Positions 32,112 through 44,600 of a DNA stretch of 64,000 nt are shown here, one piece after another. Below the pieces are notes generated by a model that was not told where the DNA came from, did no database searches, and saw only the letters and a program-made list of their open reading frames with translations. This DNA is from Coix lacryma-jobi var. lacryma-jobi (Eukaryota > Streptophyta > Magnoliopsida > Poales > Poaceae): assembly GCA_009763385.1 (NCBI GenBank), contig VDCT01000090.1:434001-498000 (forward strand), read 5' to 3'. Numbering within the stretch: position 1 is the first letter of the stretch; every line of letters starts with the position of its first letter. A program made the position numbers and the translations under genes.

Positions 32112-32121
32112 CTATATATAC
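32112..32121 (+). promoter_or_regulatory. TATA box of LTR C (5')
   Basis: CTATATATAC about 50 bp after the palindrome array. The 3' LTR has the same box at 37136-37145. Confidence 0.8.
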
Positions 32122-32982
32122 CCCCATGGCCGGCCAAAAACACAAGGTTGGAGCTCAAGGAAGTGATCATAGTGCATAGACACATATTTAGTTGCTCTAG
32201 CCACCAAAGTGCTTAGTGAATATACTAGATGATTAGTGTAGGTGCTTTGCGAAGTGCTTAGGCTAGTTAGACCACCGCTTTGCTCTTGCTCTAGGTGTTA
32301 GGCCTAGTGTTTAGTGAGGTTTAAACACCTCTTATCTACCAGTGCTTGCGCGCACCGTGGTTGTACATCGGAGGGGCTTGTAGTCTTGCGAGACCACACC
32401 AACCACGTTTATGGTGTGGCCGCCACCGTGTACCGAAGGGAACAAGGCCCGCGGCGGTTCGGCCGGAAGCTTGATAGTGGAGACGGCAGGGAGCATCCGG
32501 GAGAGGCTTTGCCACGAGTGGCTTAACCGGAGACCCACTTGCGCGTGGTGAAGGACCGGAGCTATCCACGGAGTTACCTGACCGGGAGCTTGGTCCTTGC
32601 GAGGGATTCCTTGCGAGTGGCTCCAACGAGGACTAGGGGGAAGCTTGCGTGCTCCTCGATACCTCGGTAAAAATACCGGAATCGTCAACGGGAGTTTGCA
32701 TCTCTACCTCGCTCTTAGCTTTTGCATTTACTTTGCTACCTTGTTGTGTGCTTTACCTTTCCTAGCTTAGTTGATAGGCTAGTTGATAGGTTTGGATCAT
32801 AGGTTGCAAAACTCTTTTACGATAGAGATAGCAACACACTTAGCAAAACCTTAGTTGCACATAAGATAGCTTACCTTATTGCATAGGTTTTGACTAGGTG
32901 GAAATTAGAGGCCATAGTTTAGAATAGAAGTTTTAGTTGCCTAATTCACCCCCCCCCTCTTAGGCATCACGGTCCTTTCAAT

Positions 32983-32997
32983 TGGTATCAGAGCTAG
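32983..32997 (+). other. Element C primer-binding site
   Basis: TGGTATCAGAGCTAG, matching the canonical plant copia initiator tRNA-Met PBS TGGTATCAGAGC, two bases after the LTR. Confidence 0.93.
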
Positions 32998-33061
32998 GTT
33001 GGCTCATTTGTGGACTCTTGGCTTCACCGCCTTCGAGCCGATGCTCCTAAGAGTGGTTGGG

Positions 33062-35220
33062 ATGGATACCTCTAGGCCTCCGCACTTTGACGGTACTAAC
33101 TTCCCTTACTATAGTGCTAGAATGGCTTGCTTTTTAGAAGCCGTTGATCTATGTGTTTGGAGAGTCACCCGCGATGGGATGAAACCCCTTAAGAATCCCG
33201 AGAAGCCTACCACGGGTGATGAAAAGGAAATTCATCTAAATGCTAGAGCTAAAAATTGCTTGTTTGAATCTTTTAGCATGGATGTGTTTAACCAAGTATT
33301 TACTTTACAAACATCTCATGAAATATGGTTAAAACTCCATGAGCTCCATGATGGTACAAGTAATGTTAGAGAGCAAAAACATCATCTAGCTAAATCATGT
33401 TATGATTCCTTTAAAATGAATGATAATGAGCTTGTTCGTGATATGTATTCGCGTTTGAATCTAATTATCAATGAGCTCAACTCTATAGGAGTCACAAAGC
33501 TAGGTGATGCGGATATTGTGAGGAAGATCACCTCCGTGCTTCCCAAGAGCATGTACGCTACCATCATCACCATTCTTCACAACATGGAGGACTTGAGCAC
33601 CATGACCCCGGCCATTGTCATTGGCAAATTGGTGGCATTTGAGATGTCACGCAAAATGGGTCAAGAAGAAGCCACTTCATCAAGCAAAGGCATTGCTCTC
33701 ACATGTGATGAGCACAAGAAGATGAAGGGCAAGAAGCAAGTTGAGACAAGCTCAAGCTCAAGCTCCTCAAGTGAAGATGAGGAAGAAGAAGATGATGATG
33801 ATGAATCAAGTGATGATGATCGAGCCTCCACATCAACCAACTCCTCCCTAGATGAAGAAGAAACAATCAAGCTAGTTTGAGGAGTGGAGAGGATGATCCG
33901 CAAGCTCAATGTCAAGGGTGTGCCCATCACCATTGAAGATTGCCTCTTCACCAATCAAAGAAGAGAGCAAAGAAAGAATGGTTGCTATAGATGCGGCAAG
34001 AAAGGGCACTTTGTGGAGGATTGCCCAAAACAAAAGCCCACACCTAAGGATAAGAAAAAGAAGGGATGCAAGGTCAAAGCCCTCACCACCATCAAGACTT
34101 GGGATGATTCATCAAGCGATGATGAAGCCCAACACAAGAGGCATGGCCATAAGCACTCATCATCAAGCTCCTCACGTATGTGCCTTATGGCACGAGGTAA
34201 CACAAGTCCTATCTCTAGTGATAGTGATAGCAATAGTGATGATGAGCTACCTTCTTATAATCAACTTGTGCAAGATAATCTCAACTATGCTAAGGCTTGC
34301 ACTAGCCAACAAAAGAAGATAAGTACCTTAAAAGAAAAATTAGATAGCTCTCAACAAGCTTATAATGCCATGCTTGATCAATATGAAACTTTTTCAAACT
34401 TGAATGTTCAGCTATCTAATAAAATTGAGAAACTAGAGGCTAGTGCAAACACAAAGGATAGCACAAGTAATGATGAGCAACTTGTTAAAAAGAATGAAAA
34501 ACTAAAAACAAAGTTAGCTAGCACACAAGATGCCTACAAGAGTTTGCTTGCTAAAATGGAAATCATGTGCAAACATTGTGATGAGCTAACTAATAAAGTT
34601 GCTAATCTTGAAACCATCAGAGCTAACTCTCCTAAGGCATCTAAAATTGAAAAAATCAATTTTTGATATACCTAAAAAGGATGCCTCTACTTCTTGCATT
34701 GATTTACTTGATTTAGACTCACCCATGTGCAAACAAGCTTGTGTTGAGAATGTGGTTGTAGAAACTTGCACACAAGAAGTTGCAATGGAGAATGAGCTTC
34801 TAAGGCAAGAAATAGCTCGCCTCACCAAGGACTTGACTCAAGCAAAAAGCAAGACAAAGCAAACCCGAACTCATCAAGATAACACCATCAAGGGAGTGAA
34901 GAAGCTTGATGAGGAGCAAACCGTGGTTTGTTATGTTTGCCACAAGGAAGGCCACAAGTCCTATGAGTGCAAGGTGAAGCATAGGGGAGAAAAGAAGAAA
35001 GAGAAAAACAAAAAGCAAACAAGCAAGCTCTCCAACACCTACACCAACAAAGTAAACAAAAAAGCCTCCACACCTTATCTCTTGAAAAAGAAGAAGAATG
35101 ACAAAGTGGTGGCCGTCAAGGTAAACAAGCAAGCCAACAATGGAGCCAAACGCATTTGAGTGCCTAAGGACATTATCTCCACCATGAAAAGCACCAAAAA
35201 GGTTTGGGTCCCGAAAGGGA
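33062..35220 (+). pseudogene. Element C gag, three lesions
   Basis: ATG 33062 (MDTSRPPHFDGTNFPYY) is chosen over the in-frame ATG at 32999, which sits beside the PBS. The UBN2-type capsid domain (CLFESFSMDVFNQVF, HEIWLKLHELHDGTS) is followed by an acidic Ser/Asp/Glu tract. TGA at 33878-33880 interrupts. The frame continues with knuckle CYRCGKKGHFVEDC (about 33990-34030), a Ser-rich segment and a coiled coil (YAKACTSQQKKISTLKEKLD). A frameshift near 34655 leads to a second knuckle CYVCHKEGHKSYEC (about 34930-34975) and a Lys-rich tail. There is TGA at 35157-35159, and the tail ends at the TGA/TAG pair after KKVWVPKGK (about 35220). Architecture parallels E's gag: capsid, knuckle, coiled coil, second knuckle, WVPK end. 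Confidence 0.87.
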
Positions 35221-36515
35221 AGTGAGTAGTCAAGTGGACCAAGGGAAATTTGGAGACTTGGCAAAGTTTGGGTGCATACCATGGAGTGCATCACATTTGA
35301 TCATGTCATTGCCAAGTATGTAAGTGGCTACTTTGGACCCAAGTTCCCCTTCCCATGTTAGGTAACTAGATTTAATTTCTTGCTAATTATTTTTAGCATC
35401 TAGTTACTCTCATTGCCTAAGATTGCATTTGCATGTTTAAATCCTTTGTCATGCATACACAAGGCATATCATATGGTAGTTTTGCTCGGTATCATGCCTT
35501 ATCTTTGGAGCAAATCTACATGGTTTAAATTGTTTAGGAGCACGACACATAGCTTCTCTTACTTGCTTATCTTATATGTGCCAAAGTCCAAATAGTAGTT
35601 AAACTACCCCTATTACCATCTTCAATTGATGTCACATTTCTGGTGTATCATTTTGCAAAATGGTAGTTTTGACCTTACAAGTCAATGTGCATGTCTCCTA
35701 CAAGTATTTCAAACTTGTATGCACATACTTAGGGGGAGTTTATTCTACAATTTGGAAGCTTTGAGACTAACACTACCTTCAAGTTTATCATGTGTATAGT
35801 AGTCTCATTGCAAGGAAAATGGAGTCCCGGAGACAAGCATTGGGTGTGACGATAATCTAATTGATATCTACATATGGTATTCCTAACCGATATCATCATG
35901 ATGATTTCAATTTGATACTTTTATATGCTTTCTCCATACATTATATAGATTAACCTCCTTTGTGCATTAGCTTGCCAAATTATGCATATGCTTTTCCATA
36001 CACCATATGTATGCATACTTTTAGGGGGAGCATAGTTTATATAATGTGTGAGTCAAGTTTTGTGATCAATTCCACTCCACATAAAAACGATCACAAAATT
36101 TGATCCTCCCTTGTGCTACTAATGTCTTCCTTTTTGGTGTTTGATTCCAAAGGGGGAGAAATTAAGGGACCAAAGCAAATCAAAACAAACAACAAACTAA
36201 ATAACCAAAACTCCAAAATTTAACCAAAACACCAAAATTTAAAATTTTTATTAATGGTTATATCTTTGGGATGGTCCGAGAAAGGGAGGAAGTGGATTAT
36301 GGAGTTAGGAGGAGACTTAAATCCATAATATCACCAAAGGACTCAATGGCAAGAGCAAGATAAGTTATAATAATATTATTTCAATTCGGTATCTTTTAGC
36401 ATCACATGATCTTGCCTCCTCATTAAAACCTAGCAAGTAGATTGCATTTTAAACTTTGTATCTATTATTTGCTTGCTTTGGTTGTGTTGTCATCAATCAC
36501 CAAAAAGGAGGAGAT
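35221..36515 (+). other. Element C 3' non-coding interior with multiple purine tracts
   Basis: 1.3 kb with no coding sequence. AGGGGGAG tracts occur at 35731, 36023 and 36151, and the terminal AAAAAGGAGGAGA tract at 36502-36514 precedes the 3' LTR. Sequences around the first two tracts are related ('catactt(tt)agggggag'). Confidence 0.8.
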
Positions 36516-38009
36516 TGTAAGGAAAATGGACCTCGACCCATTTGACTTTGGATTTTGGTGTTTGATGAACAACATAACCAAATTGGACTAATGAGTTTGC
36601 TAGTGTTTGTTTTGTAGTCCAATAGGGTGCAAAAGGTGACTTGGACTAAGGCGACGTGGTGATCCGATGATCAACACCTCAAGCAAGACATTTGAAGATC
36701 AATAGAAGACTCTCAAGATCAAGCAAAGTCCAAGGCACAAGAATGGAACCTTGTCGGGCGCAAAGAACAAAAGAAAAGCGGGAAAAACAAGTGACCGGAC
36801 GCTGCTACGCTGTGACCGGACGCTGGCCTCGATGCGTCCAGTCAGTACCCCAGTCAACAGCGCCACGGACGTATGACCGGACGCTATGACACCGATCGGA
36901 CGCTGAAACTCAGGCGAGTCCGATCATATCCAGAGAGGTTCCAAAGGCACAGAATCATGACCGGACGCGTCCGATCATTGGTGACCGGACTCATGCCAGA
37001 GTCCGATCAGTGCCTATGCAGGCTGGCAACTAGCCGTTGTAAGAGACCGGACGCGTCCGGTCAAGACGTGAAGTGCGTTCGGTCAATGTCAGAAAAGTAC
37101 ATCTCTTTGCCCAACGGCTCTATTTAGTTGGGGCTCTATATATACCCCCATGGCCGGCCAAAAACACAAGGTTGGAGCTCAAGGAAGTGATCATAGTGCA
37201 TAGACACATATTTAGTTGCTCTAGCCACCAAAGTGCTTAGTGAATATACTAGGTGATTAGTGTAGGTGCTTTGCGAAGTGCTTAGGCTAGTTAGACCACC
37301 GCTTTGCGCTTGCTCAAGGTGTTAGGCCTAGTGTTTAGTGAGGTTTAAACACCTCTTATCTACCAGTGCTTGCGCGCACCGTGGTTGTACATCGAAGGGG
37401 CTTGTAGTCTTGCGAGACCACACCAACCGCATTTGTGGTGTGGCCGCCACCGTGTACCGAAGGGAACAAGGCCCGCGGTGGTTCGGCCGGAAGCTTGATA
37501 GTGGAGACGGCGGGGAGCATCCGGGAGAGGCTTTGCCACGAGTGGCTTAACCGGAGACCTACTTGCGTGTGGGGAAGGACCGGAGCTATCCACGGAGTTA
37601 CCCGACCGGGAGCTTGGCCCTTGAGAGGGATTCCTTGCGAGGGGCTCCAACGAGGACTAGGGGGGAAGCTTGCGTGCTTCTCGATACCTCGGTAAAAATA
37701 CCGGAGTTGTCAACGGGAGTTTGCATGTCTACCTCGCTTTTAGCTTCCGCATTTACTTTGCTACCTTGTTGTGTGCTTTACCTTTCCTAGCTTAGTTGAT
37801 AGGCTAGTTGATAGATTTGGATCATAGGTTGCAAAACTCTTTTACGGTAGAGATAGCAACACACTTAGCAAAACCTTAGTTGTACATAAGATAGCTTACC
37901 TTATTGCATAGGTTTTGACTAGGTGGAAATTAGAGGCCATAGTTTAGAATAGAAGTTTTAGTTGACTAATTCACCCCCCCCCCCACTCTTAGGCGTCACG
38001 GTCCTTTCA
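36516..38009 (+). repeat. 3' LTR of element C
   Basis: 1494 bp, counterpart of 31492-32980, with its array at about 36790-37085 and TATA at 37136-37145. Followed by GAGCC, the right target duplication. Confidence 0.93.
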
Positions 38010-38726
38010 GAGCCTTTGTTGGCATTTATATTTGTTGTCAAGTCATTGGATCAGCACTATTTAGCGCAGCTTTTCATTCTATCGACTATATTCCTAAAGC
38101 TGCTAATCTGCATTTCTGACTCATATGCATTTAAGGGGGAGAAATTTGCTTGATTGTGCATTATCAACTAAGGGGGAGAAATTTTGACAAATCATGTCCT
38201 AGTTGTGTGCGCTATTGAAGGGGGAGTTCATGTCCAGGGGGAGTTTGCTCGCTCGATGAGTTTTCAATTGGTTTCAATTGGTTTGGAGCATTTTCAATTG
38301 GTATGGAGCGTTTTTGCAGCTAGTTGTGTTGAGCCTTTGCCTCTTTCTTGAGGGACTAGCAGTTCTGCATTCGTATGCGCTTTTCAGTTGCTCTCCAATT
38401 GGCATTGTTTCAGCTGGAAACCAGCTTGTTTTCAGCTGGTATCAAGCTTTCCTCCTAGCTTTTCAGTCGGTATCGAGCTTTCTTGCTAGCGGTGTTGAGC
38501 CCATTCTGCCTCTTCTTGAGGGCTAGCCTTGCTTTGCTTGGTTGTGTCGAGCCATTGCCCATGTCTTTGGGGACCAAGTTGTCTTGCTCACTCCACTTGA
38601 CCTTCTTTTGGCTTTGATATGCTTCTAGGTCATTTGGATGAGTTCTCTACTTCTCCTTCTTCTTCTTTCTTCTACCTTCATATGATTTGTGTTGGTAGTT
38701 GACAATGCACTCATCAAGGGGGAGAT
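38010..38726 (+). other. Element D 3' interior, second part
   Basis: Aligns with B 26831-27581, starting at the duplicated GAGCC. GGGGGAG tracts lie near 38134, 38172, 38219, 38238 and 38719, the last next to the LTR. Short duplications of the 'ttcaattggt' phrase occur at 38263-38305. No genes. Confidence 0.85.
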
Positions 38727-39112
38727 TGCGGATACATGGGTGTATGCCAGATCTTGAGATGATGAGTGATTGTCAACTGGTTTGATGCGCATGTTCTTTG
38801 GCTTGTGTTGTGCAGGTGTCGAGCACGGAGACAGTGATCGAAGGCAAGGTGAAGGTCAAGTAGATATGTGTTGTGCCAATGGACCCGGAGCGGTGAAGGG
38901 CGGACATGAGGCTTGGACTGAGGGACCGGTGGCCTGAGGATCAGTTGTGGTGGCTGACAGCCTGGGGCAGCGACGAGCGGAGACTTGCGGGACACGGTGT
39001 GCCTCGGGTCGAGGACCTGGGGACACGTGTCGATGGACGGGGTGCACGGGAGGTGCATCCCCTCTAGGGCGTCGGTTTGGTGGTTGAGCCACAGAAAAAC
39101 CACCTGGTGGAT

Positions 39113-39300
39113 GGTTTCCAGGTTTGGACCACAAAACCTGGGTGCTGCGGGTTTTCGAGTTTGGGCCTCAAAACTCGGGATGAGGACGGTTTCCAGGTTT
39201 GGGCCTCAAAACCTAGGCGCTAGCGGGTTTCTGAGTTTGGGCCATAAAACTCAGCCGATGGACGACTAGTTTCCCGGTTTTAGCCTCAAAACAGGGGGGA
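39113..39300 (+). repeat. U3 hairpin array, LTR D
   Basis: Five units: CCAGGTTT/AAACCTGG, CGAGTTT/AAACTCG, CCAGGTTT/AAACCTAG, CTGAGTTT/AAACTCAG, and a decayed CCCGGTTT/AAACAGGG, with loops close to GGGCCTCA. Confidence 0.8.
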
Positions 39301-40089
39301 GGTCCGTGAAAAGGATGAGCGGCGCGTTGGCGGCATGTGGCGGCATCAGGTGAGGTTGCGTTGAGGCGAAGCTACCGGATGTGCGGGCGTGGCTGTCGGA
39401 TCGACTACACTCCGAGTTGGTCAGGAATACCCTTAGGGTTAGCCTGTCCACTCATTAGTTGTAGGGGTAGAAGGAGAATGATTGTATTAGGCTATATTAG
39501 GAGAGGCCACCCCTCCCTCCATTCTATCTCAGCATTTGCTATTTTCACCTAGGGTTTCCTGCACTCTCATTCCCTGTTGTAGCTACTGAGATCCGCAGAG
39601 ACGGCTAATCATACCTCTGTGTTCTTGAGATTTTGAGAAAACGGGACCGTAATCTAGTTGTCTCCTCGTGGGGATGATTTCTGGCTGGCAATTGAGATTG
39701 TGATTCACGTTTTTGAGTTGTTCTTCGCGTTTTGTTTTTTGTCTCAATTTTCCCGTCGCTCGATCTCCCTCCTCGTTGCGTCTTTTTTGAATCCACTTGA
39801 ACCAACTTGTTCTTTGAAGTGAGGAGAACATTTCCATCGAAGGAATTCATCTCAATCCTCACAAACAATTAGATCAGGTCGATTCAAGTTTCGTGGTGAC
39901 TTTTTCGTTCTTGCACCTTCCCTTTCGATTTCCCAGAGTTTGAGTTAATTTGAGCGGATGATTTTTTTTAGGATTAGTCTCCCAACTACCTAGTGATCAT
40001 CTTCTCTAATTTTGGGATTGAGGGATTTTGATTTGGATCGGATTTGAGGAGATTTGGGAGAGAGGCGATCAAAATCGCCCTCTCTGCAG

Positions 40090-40355
40090 GGTCGCGGACA
40101 GTCCGCCACTTGACCCGTGGACTGTCCGGGCATCGGGGCTCGGCCGACTCAGTGGCTGCGCATTTCGGTGTTGTGAGTGGATTCTGACCGGCGGACAGTC
40201 CGCCCTTATGGCTCGCGGACTGTCCGGGAGTCGAGCAGAAGTGTTCAGCAACCTTTCTGTTTTGTTCGGTTGGCCAGCGGACAATCCGCCACAGGCTCGC
40301 GGACAGTTCGCAGAAGGCACGGACAGTCCGGGACTGGGCGTCCGGACAGTCCGGG
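40090..40355. repeat. CGGACAGTCCG palindrome array in LTR D
   Basis: Eight to ten GCGGACAGTCCGC-like near-palindromes. The same module as in A's LTR, in opposite orientation. Confidence 0.82.
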
Positions 40356-40765
40356 AATCCGCAGTCAAGCATTGTTTAGTGCATTTGCTCTCCCAGCTTT
40401 TTCGCTTGGTTTTTGGACTTCTCGTTTGCTCCTAGAATTCACCAAGGAACCTCTCTAGTTATCTTTGCTACTTGTTAGCATAGTTATTTGGAGGAATTCC
40501 GACGTAGCCTTTCATCTACGTTCGGAAGTGGGTTTTGGGGGTCGAACTTGACTCAGAGTTTGGTGTGTTTGGTTCACTCTTGCTTGGTGGTGCCTCGCTG
40601 TGATCCTAGGGATCATCCACCCTCTTTCAAGGGTCGTGGGCATCACGTTTGGGGTCAAAGCTTTTGGGGGTTGATTTGTGGGACAGAGGTCGTATTTTTG
40701 AAAAATAATTTTAGGCTCTCATTCACCCCCTCTGGTCGCCTTGCTTTAGCATTCTCAGTCCTTCA

Positions 40766-41667
40766 TGTTTTATCTAGGATTTTGCATATGTGTTTTCATA
40801 TATATTGCAATTGTACGTTTCAAATGTTTCATCTACTTGAGACGTATGTTGCACTCAAGTATTTTTTTATGTTGCACGTATTTTATGCTCTTCGGTGAGT
40901 CAAAGGGGCAGTGGGGAATATGGCGCATCGCGCTAGGTGCCGATGTCGGGGGCACGACAGCGTAGGGGGCTGTCTGCGGTGTGTTGGGGGGAGGGAGAGG
41001 CGAACGGATGGGGATGAGGATAGGGATGCAGAGTGAGGGGCAAGCGTGTCAAGCATGTGGGAGAGGACGTCTCGATCGAAGTTGGACCACGTGTATGAGC
41101 GAAGGGGTTACAGAGGCGATGCACATGTGAAAAGGAGCGGTACTATAAGCGTCCGAACGCTAGTGTGTAGATCGGACGTCGAGGCGCTAGTAGTTCTCCT
41201 AAGGGCATCCGCAATGGTGTTCAAATCACTGGCTATTTGGTCTCTAGGAAGAATGCTATTGATTCTCAATGATAACTTATAAATAGCTAGCTAGATAAGA
41301 CATATAAATAAATACTACTTTGATGAGGCAACTTGCAAAAGTAGCACTCGTATTGACTATCGAGGAGAGAGATCGAATAGTTCGTCAATAAAAGTACTAC
41401 TTTTTATTATTTTTAGAGCCAATAGAATTCGTCGTAGGTAGCTATTTGACAATCATCAGGCATGGCCTTACAATCCGCTCGACGCCTCGTCTCCAGCTCC
41501 GCTGTCGCTTTGCACCGAGGTGACACTGCCTCGTAATCCGAGCCACCCTAACGTCGGTCCTCCTCGGCAACCCTCCCTCCCATTCCCATCAGTCCACCTC
41601 CCTCCAGTCGGCACTCGGCAGTCGCAGTTTTGCCCCCTCCGGCCGATACGCTCGAGCTGAGGTCGCC
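40766..41667 (+). other. Upstream region of the FKBP gene with a degraded dispersed repeat
   Basis: Bases 40766-41200 have the 'tatgttgca'/'tttcatct' phrase style followed by G-rich sequence and 'gtccgaacgctag', which resembles a dispersed grass DNA transposon; this is recollection of style, not a match I can verify. A possible core promoter, CTTATAAATAG, is at 41276-41286. The 5' leader of the gene probably begins downstream of it. No other coding sequence was seen. Confidence 0.35.
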
Positions 41668-44600
41668 ATGGCCTTCTGGGGTAGGTAGTACTACTCCGCT
41701 AACGCGCTCATCTTCCATCACCGCTCCACCAGTCTCTAGCTAGCTCCCAACATTTTGCTTCCTGTGTCCTGCAACCAATCCTGCTAAATTTGCTTTGGAT
41801 TTGATTTTTGCTGCTGCCCATGGCTTGGCCGGCCGCAGGAGTGGAAGTGAAGCCCGGCGAGCCGTACATCCACCAGCCCTCCCCCTCCCCCGGCCGCCGC
41901 TTCCGAATCACCCAGGTGGGGCCGTCTCTTTCGCTCATGGCCCTTCACTTTGGTTGCATATCTCCTTTTATTTTTGCACAATGATGCATGCTTGCAGATG
42001 TCCTCCCATGTTGCACGCACAGATGGAGACGAAACCCGTGCTTTTTTTAATTATTATTAGGTCCACACTGCACGCCCAAGTAATCTGTCCTTTTTTTTTT
42101 GGTAGTTTCGCTGTGCTCACATTTCGATTTGTTTCTTTATTACGTCCTCCTTTGTTTTGTCTGTAATCACTACAGGAGATAAAAACGGCACATCTAGTCA
42201 ACAGAGGAAAGAAAAAAATCATTTTAGTTGCACAGATTTCAGATCTTACTCCTTGATTTGATTGTCTGCTACGACCAGCTGCTGGAATGGCATCTAGTCA
42301 GGATCTCTCAGTTGTAAGCCACCACATGGTTGTCACCATATTAATTAATCTGTATGCATGTGTTATATTAATGCCTTTATTTGTTTTTTTTACTAATGTG
42401 TTTATATGATTTTGCGAATTAATCACATCTGTCATTAATCAAAGCATTGATCATTATTAGACTTCCTTCAGTGGATCTTCAGTACGAAGTGTGAGCACAT
42501 CATCGATCCTCAGTTTCAATTTTCCACAAAGTCTTGTTAAGGACATGTGTTTTCTGTACTATAATTTGCAATTTGAAACTATACATACTCCGAAATAGTG
42601 TCTAAATTAAAATTTTGGAACACATTGGAGCGAAGTTAAGTCTTACATTCCTTAAATTAGCAACCGGCTAGATAATATTTTACAAACCACATTGGCTATC
42701 AAATTTAATTTCGAAAGCATATATATTATTAGACTTTTCTACATAGTAATAATTTTATATCTGTATTAACTCAATTACAAAGTTTTTTTTCTTTCTGTTG
42801 CTACATGGCGTGATTTCACTCATTTATTTAACAATGTCCTAGCAAAATTTGACATGTATAGACATTTCTTCACAATAATAACAATTCCTCTAAAGATAGA
42901 GTCATGGGATCCTTTCCCATTAACATGGAACAACGAAGGGTGCAGGGACTGCAATAACCTTAAGAAGGTCAAAAAGATGTCTTATCCCCTTTAAAGTAAA
43001 AGCAGATCCTAGTCATTCGATCAAAGGAAACCAATGTGTCCTATAACAGTGGTATACCTTGAAATTTCCCTTCGCTAAAACTTGAAGCAATCTTGCTTAT
43101 CCATATTTCAAGCATGCCATAACATATACCAAAATCAGTGTATTTCTAGTATTTGTAGAAACATGTATTTCTTGTAAAGCCAGTCACAATGCTCCATTCC
43201 AAAAATATTTTCTCCCCGCCATATCTTGAAAACATGTCACAATATATACCAAAATCTTATCGGTGTCTGTAATTTTTCATACCACACAGATAACTAGGTT
43301 CCATGCCACATGGCAGTGCAAATCTTGTCTTTGACGTTGATCAATTGTTCCTAGGAATTACTCTTCAACCTCCCCCTAAGTTTTTGCACTTGTGCCTCAC
43401 TCACACTTAATTAAAATCTTTAGCTAGTTCTGTTTGTGGGTGCAATCATAGTTTCTTTTTATTTCTATAGGCTTGATATGTGAAATTTAGCTAGTTCTGT
43501 TGTGCAGTCATAATTTCTCTTATTTTGTTCACTGCAAATCGTTAGCTAGTTCTATTGTACAATCATAACTTCACTTAGCTGCATTTTTGCGTAATTGAAA
43601 TTTTCTCATCATCTGCAACTCTAATGTTGGGACAAATTCACGGAACTGATTTGGTGCAGTGCTTGAGTATCATGTGAGTACACTGTAATAGACATGTATA
43701 GTCTACTCCTATATACGTTGTATATGGACACATTGTAATCTCAGCCCATTGGACTATATATATGAAAAGTCACCCCCCTAAGGGTATGTGGTGTTTCCCT
43801 ATTCCTCTGCCTCTCTACATGGTATCTTTCGCGTCTCGATCCAAAAATCCCGCTTCTGCTTGCCCCTCTCTCACGATCACAACCAGGCCCGCGACTCCCC
43901 GTTCCCCTTCCCCCTCTCGCTATTCCTCTGCCTCTCTACACATTGCCAGCTTAACAATGTCCTATAAAAGACTACAAAAATTAATGGCTTGTTTGGATTA
44001 TGAGAATCTAGGTTCTAGATAGTGATTAAGAGAAACTGGATTCTAGAAATGAGAGGTGTTCGGATTAATTGAGATACAAGTTGGTTGGATTTGTTATCTC
44101 CAAATAACAGGGTTGTTGTGCATAGTTGGATTATGAGAATCTAGAAATTGGATTATAAGAAAAAAGTCCCCTAGAATCCACCTGTTTGGATCTTATTCTC
44201 GTAATCTTTAGGAGATCCAGACAGGCCATAAAGATCACTATCCTTTCCCATTGATCATTATAACTACAATCACACATTTTATTATATAATGATTTCTTCC
44301 CTGAATCCCTGTTATTTGCATGGAAATGTTGTAGTTTAGTGCTCCTATCCGAACGCTAGAACCCTTGCTTAAATTCCCTTCACTATTCAAAGCATGATTT
44401 TATTTTGGTGATCTACTTTTCAGGCATTGCTAGGTAGTCATGCTGATGTTGGCTGGAGCATACTGGAGTGTAATGTTGGCAATATGAATCCTGTGAGGAT
44501 CTGTGCGTTGAACCCAACGAACTATATTTGCGACCTTGAGATCGAATACGAGGAGAGAGAAAGTGTCTTCCTCTCAGTTTCTGGGAGCAGCTCTATTCAC

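Larger units (their letters stand above)
31492..32980 (+). repeat. 5' LTR of element C
   Basis: Contains the GACCGGACGC-type array (31768-32060), the TATA box (32112-32121), a long leader with 'gaccacaccaacc' and the CCCCCCCCTCTTAGGC tract before the LTR end. Differs from the 3' LTR by scattered substitutions only. Confidence 0.93.
31492..38009 (+). mobile_element. Element C: complete gag-only copia (Sirevirus-type) retrotransposon
   Basis: 6518 bp with LTRs 31492-32980 (1489 bp) and 36516-38009 (1494 bp), TGTAAGG...CCTTTCA, flanked by a perfect target duplication GAGCC (31487-31491 and 38010-38014). It has a tRNA-Met PBS and a terminal purine tract. The 3.5-kb interior encodes only gag; no protease, integrase, RT or RNase H motif is present. 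It is therefore non-autonomous and depended on an outside pol. It is inserted in the 3' interior of D, which reads through cleanly when C is removed. Confidence 0.93.
38727..40765 (+). repeat. 3' LTR of element D
   Basis: 2039 bp, TGCGGATAC...GTCCTTCA. The U3 hairpin array is at 39113-39300. The leader array is of the CGGACAGTCCG/CGGACTGTCCG type (40090-40355), as in A and unlike B, whose LTR abuts D on the left. It is more diverged from the A and B LTRs than these are within themselves. The right flank is unrelated sequence with no target duplication found on the left. Confidence 0.88.

Noticed and set aside
40765..40766. CCGTG target duplication at the far right of the A-B-D block
   Set aside because: The left flank of A is CCGTG but the bases after 40765 are TGTTT, so the block is not a single insertion with matching flanks.
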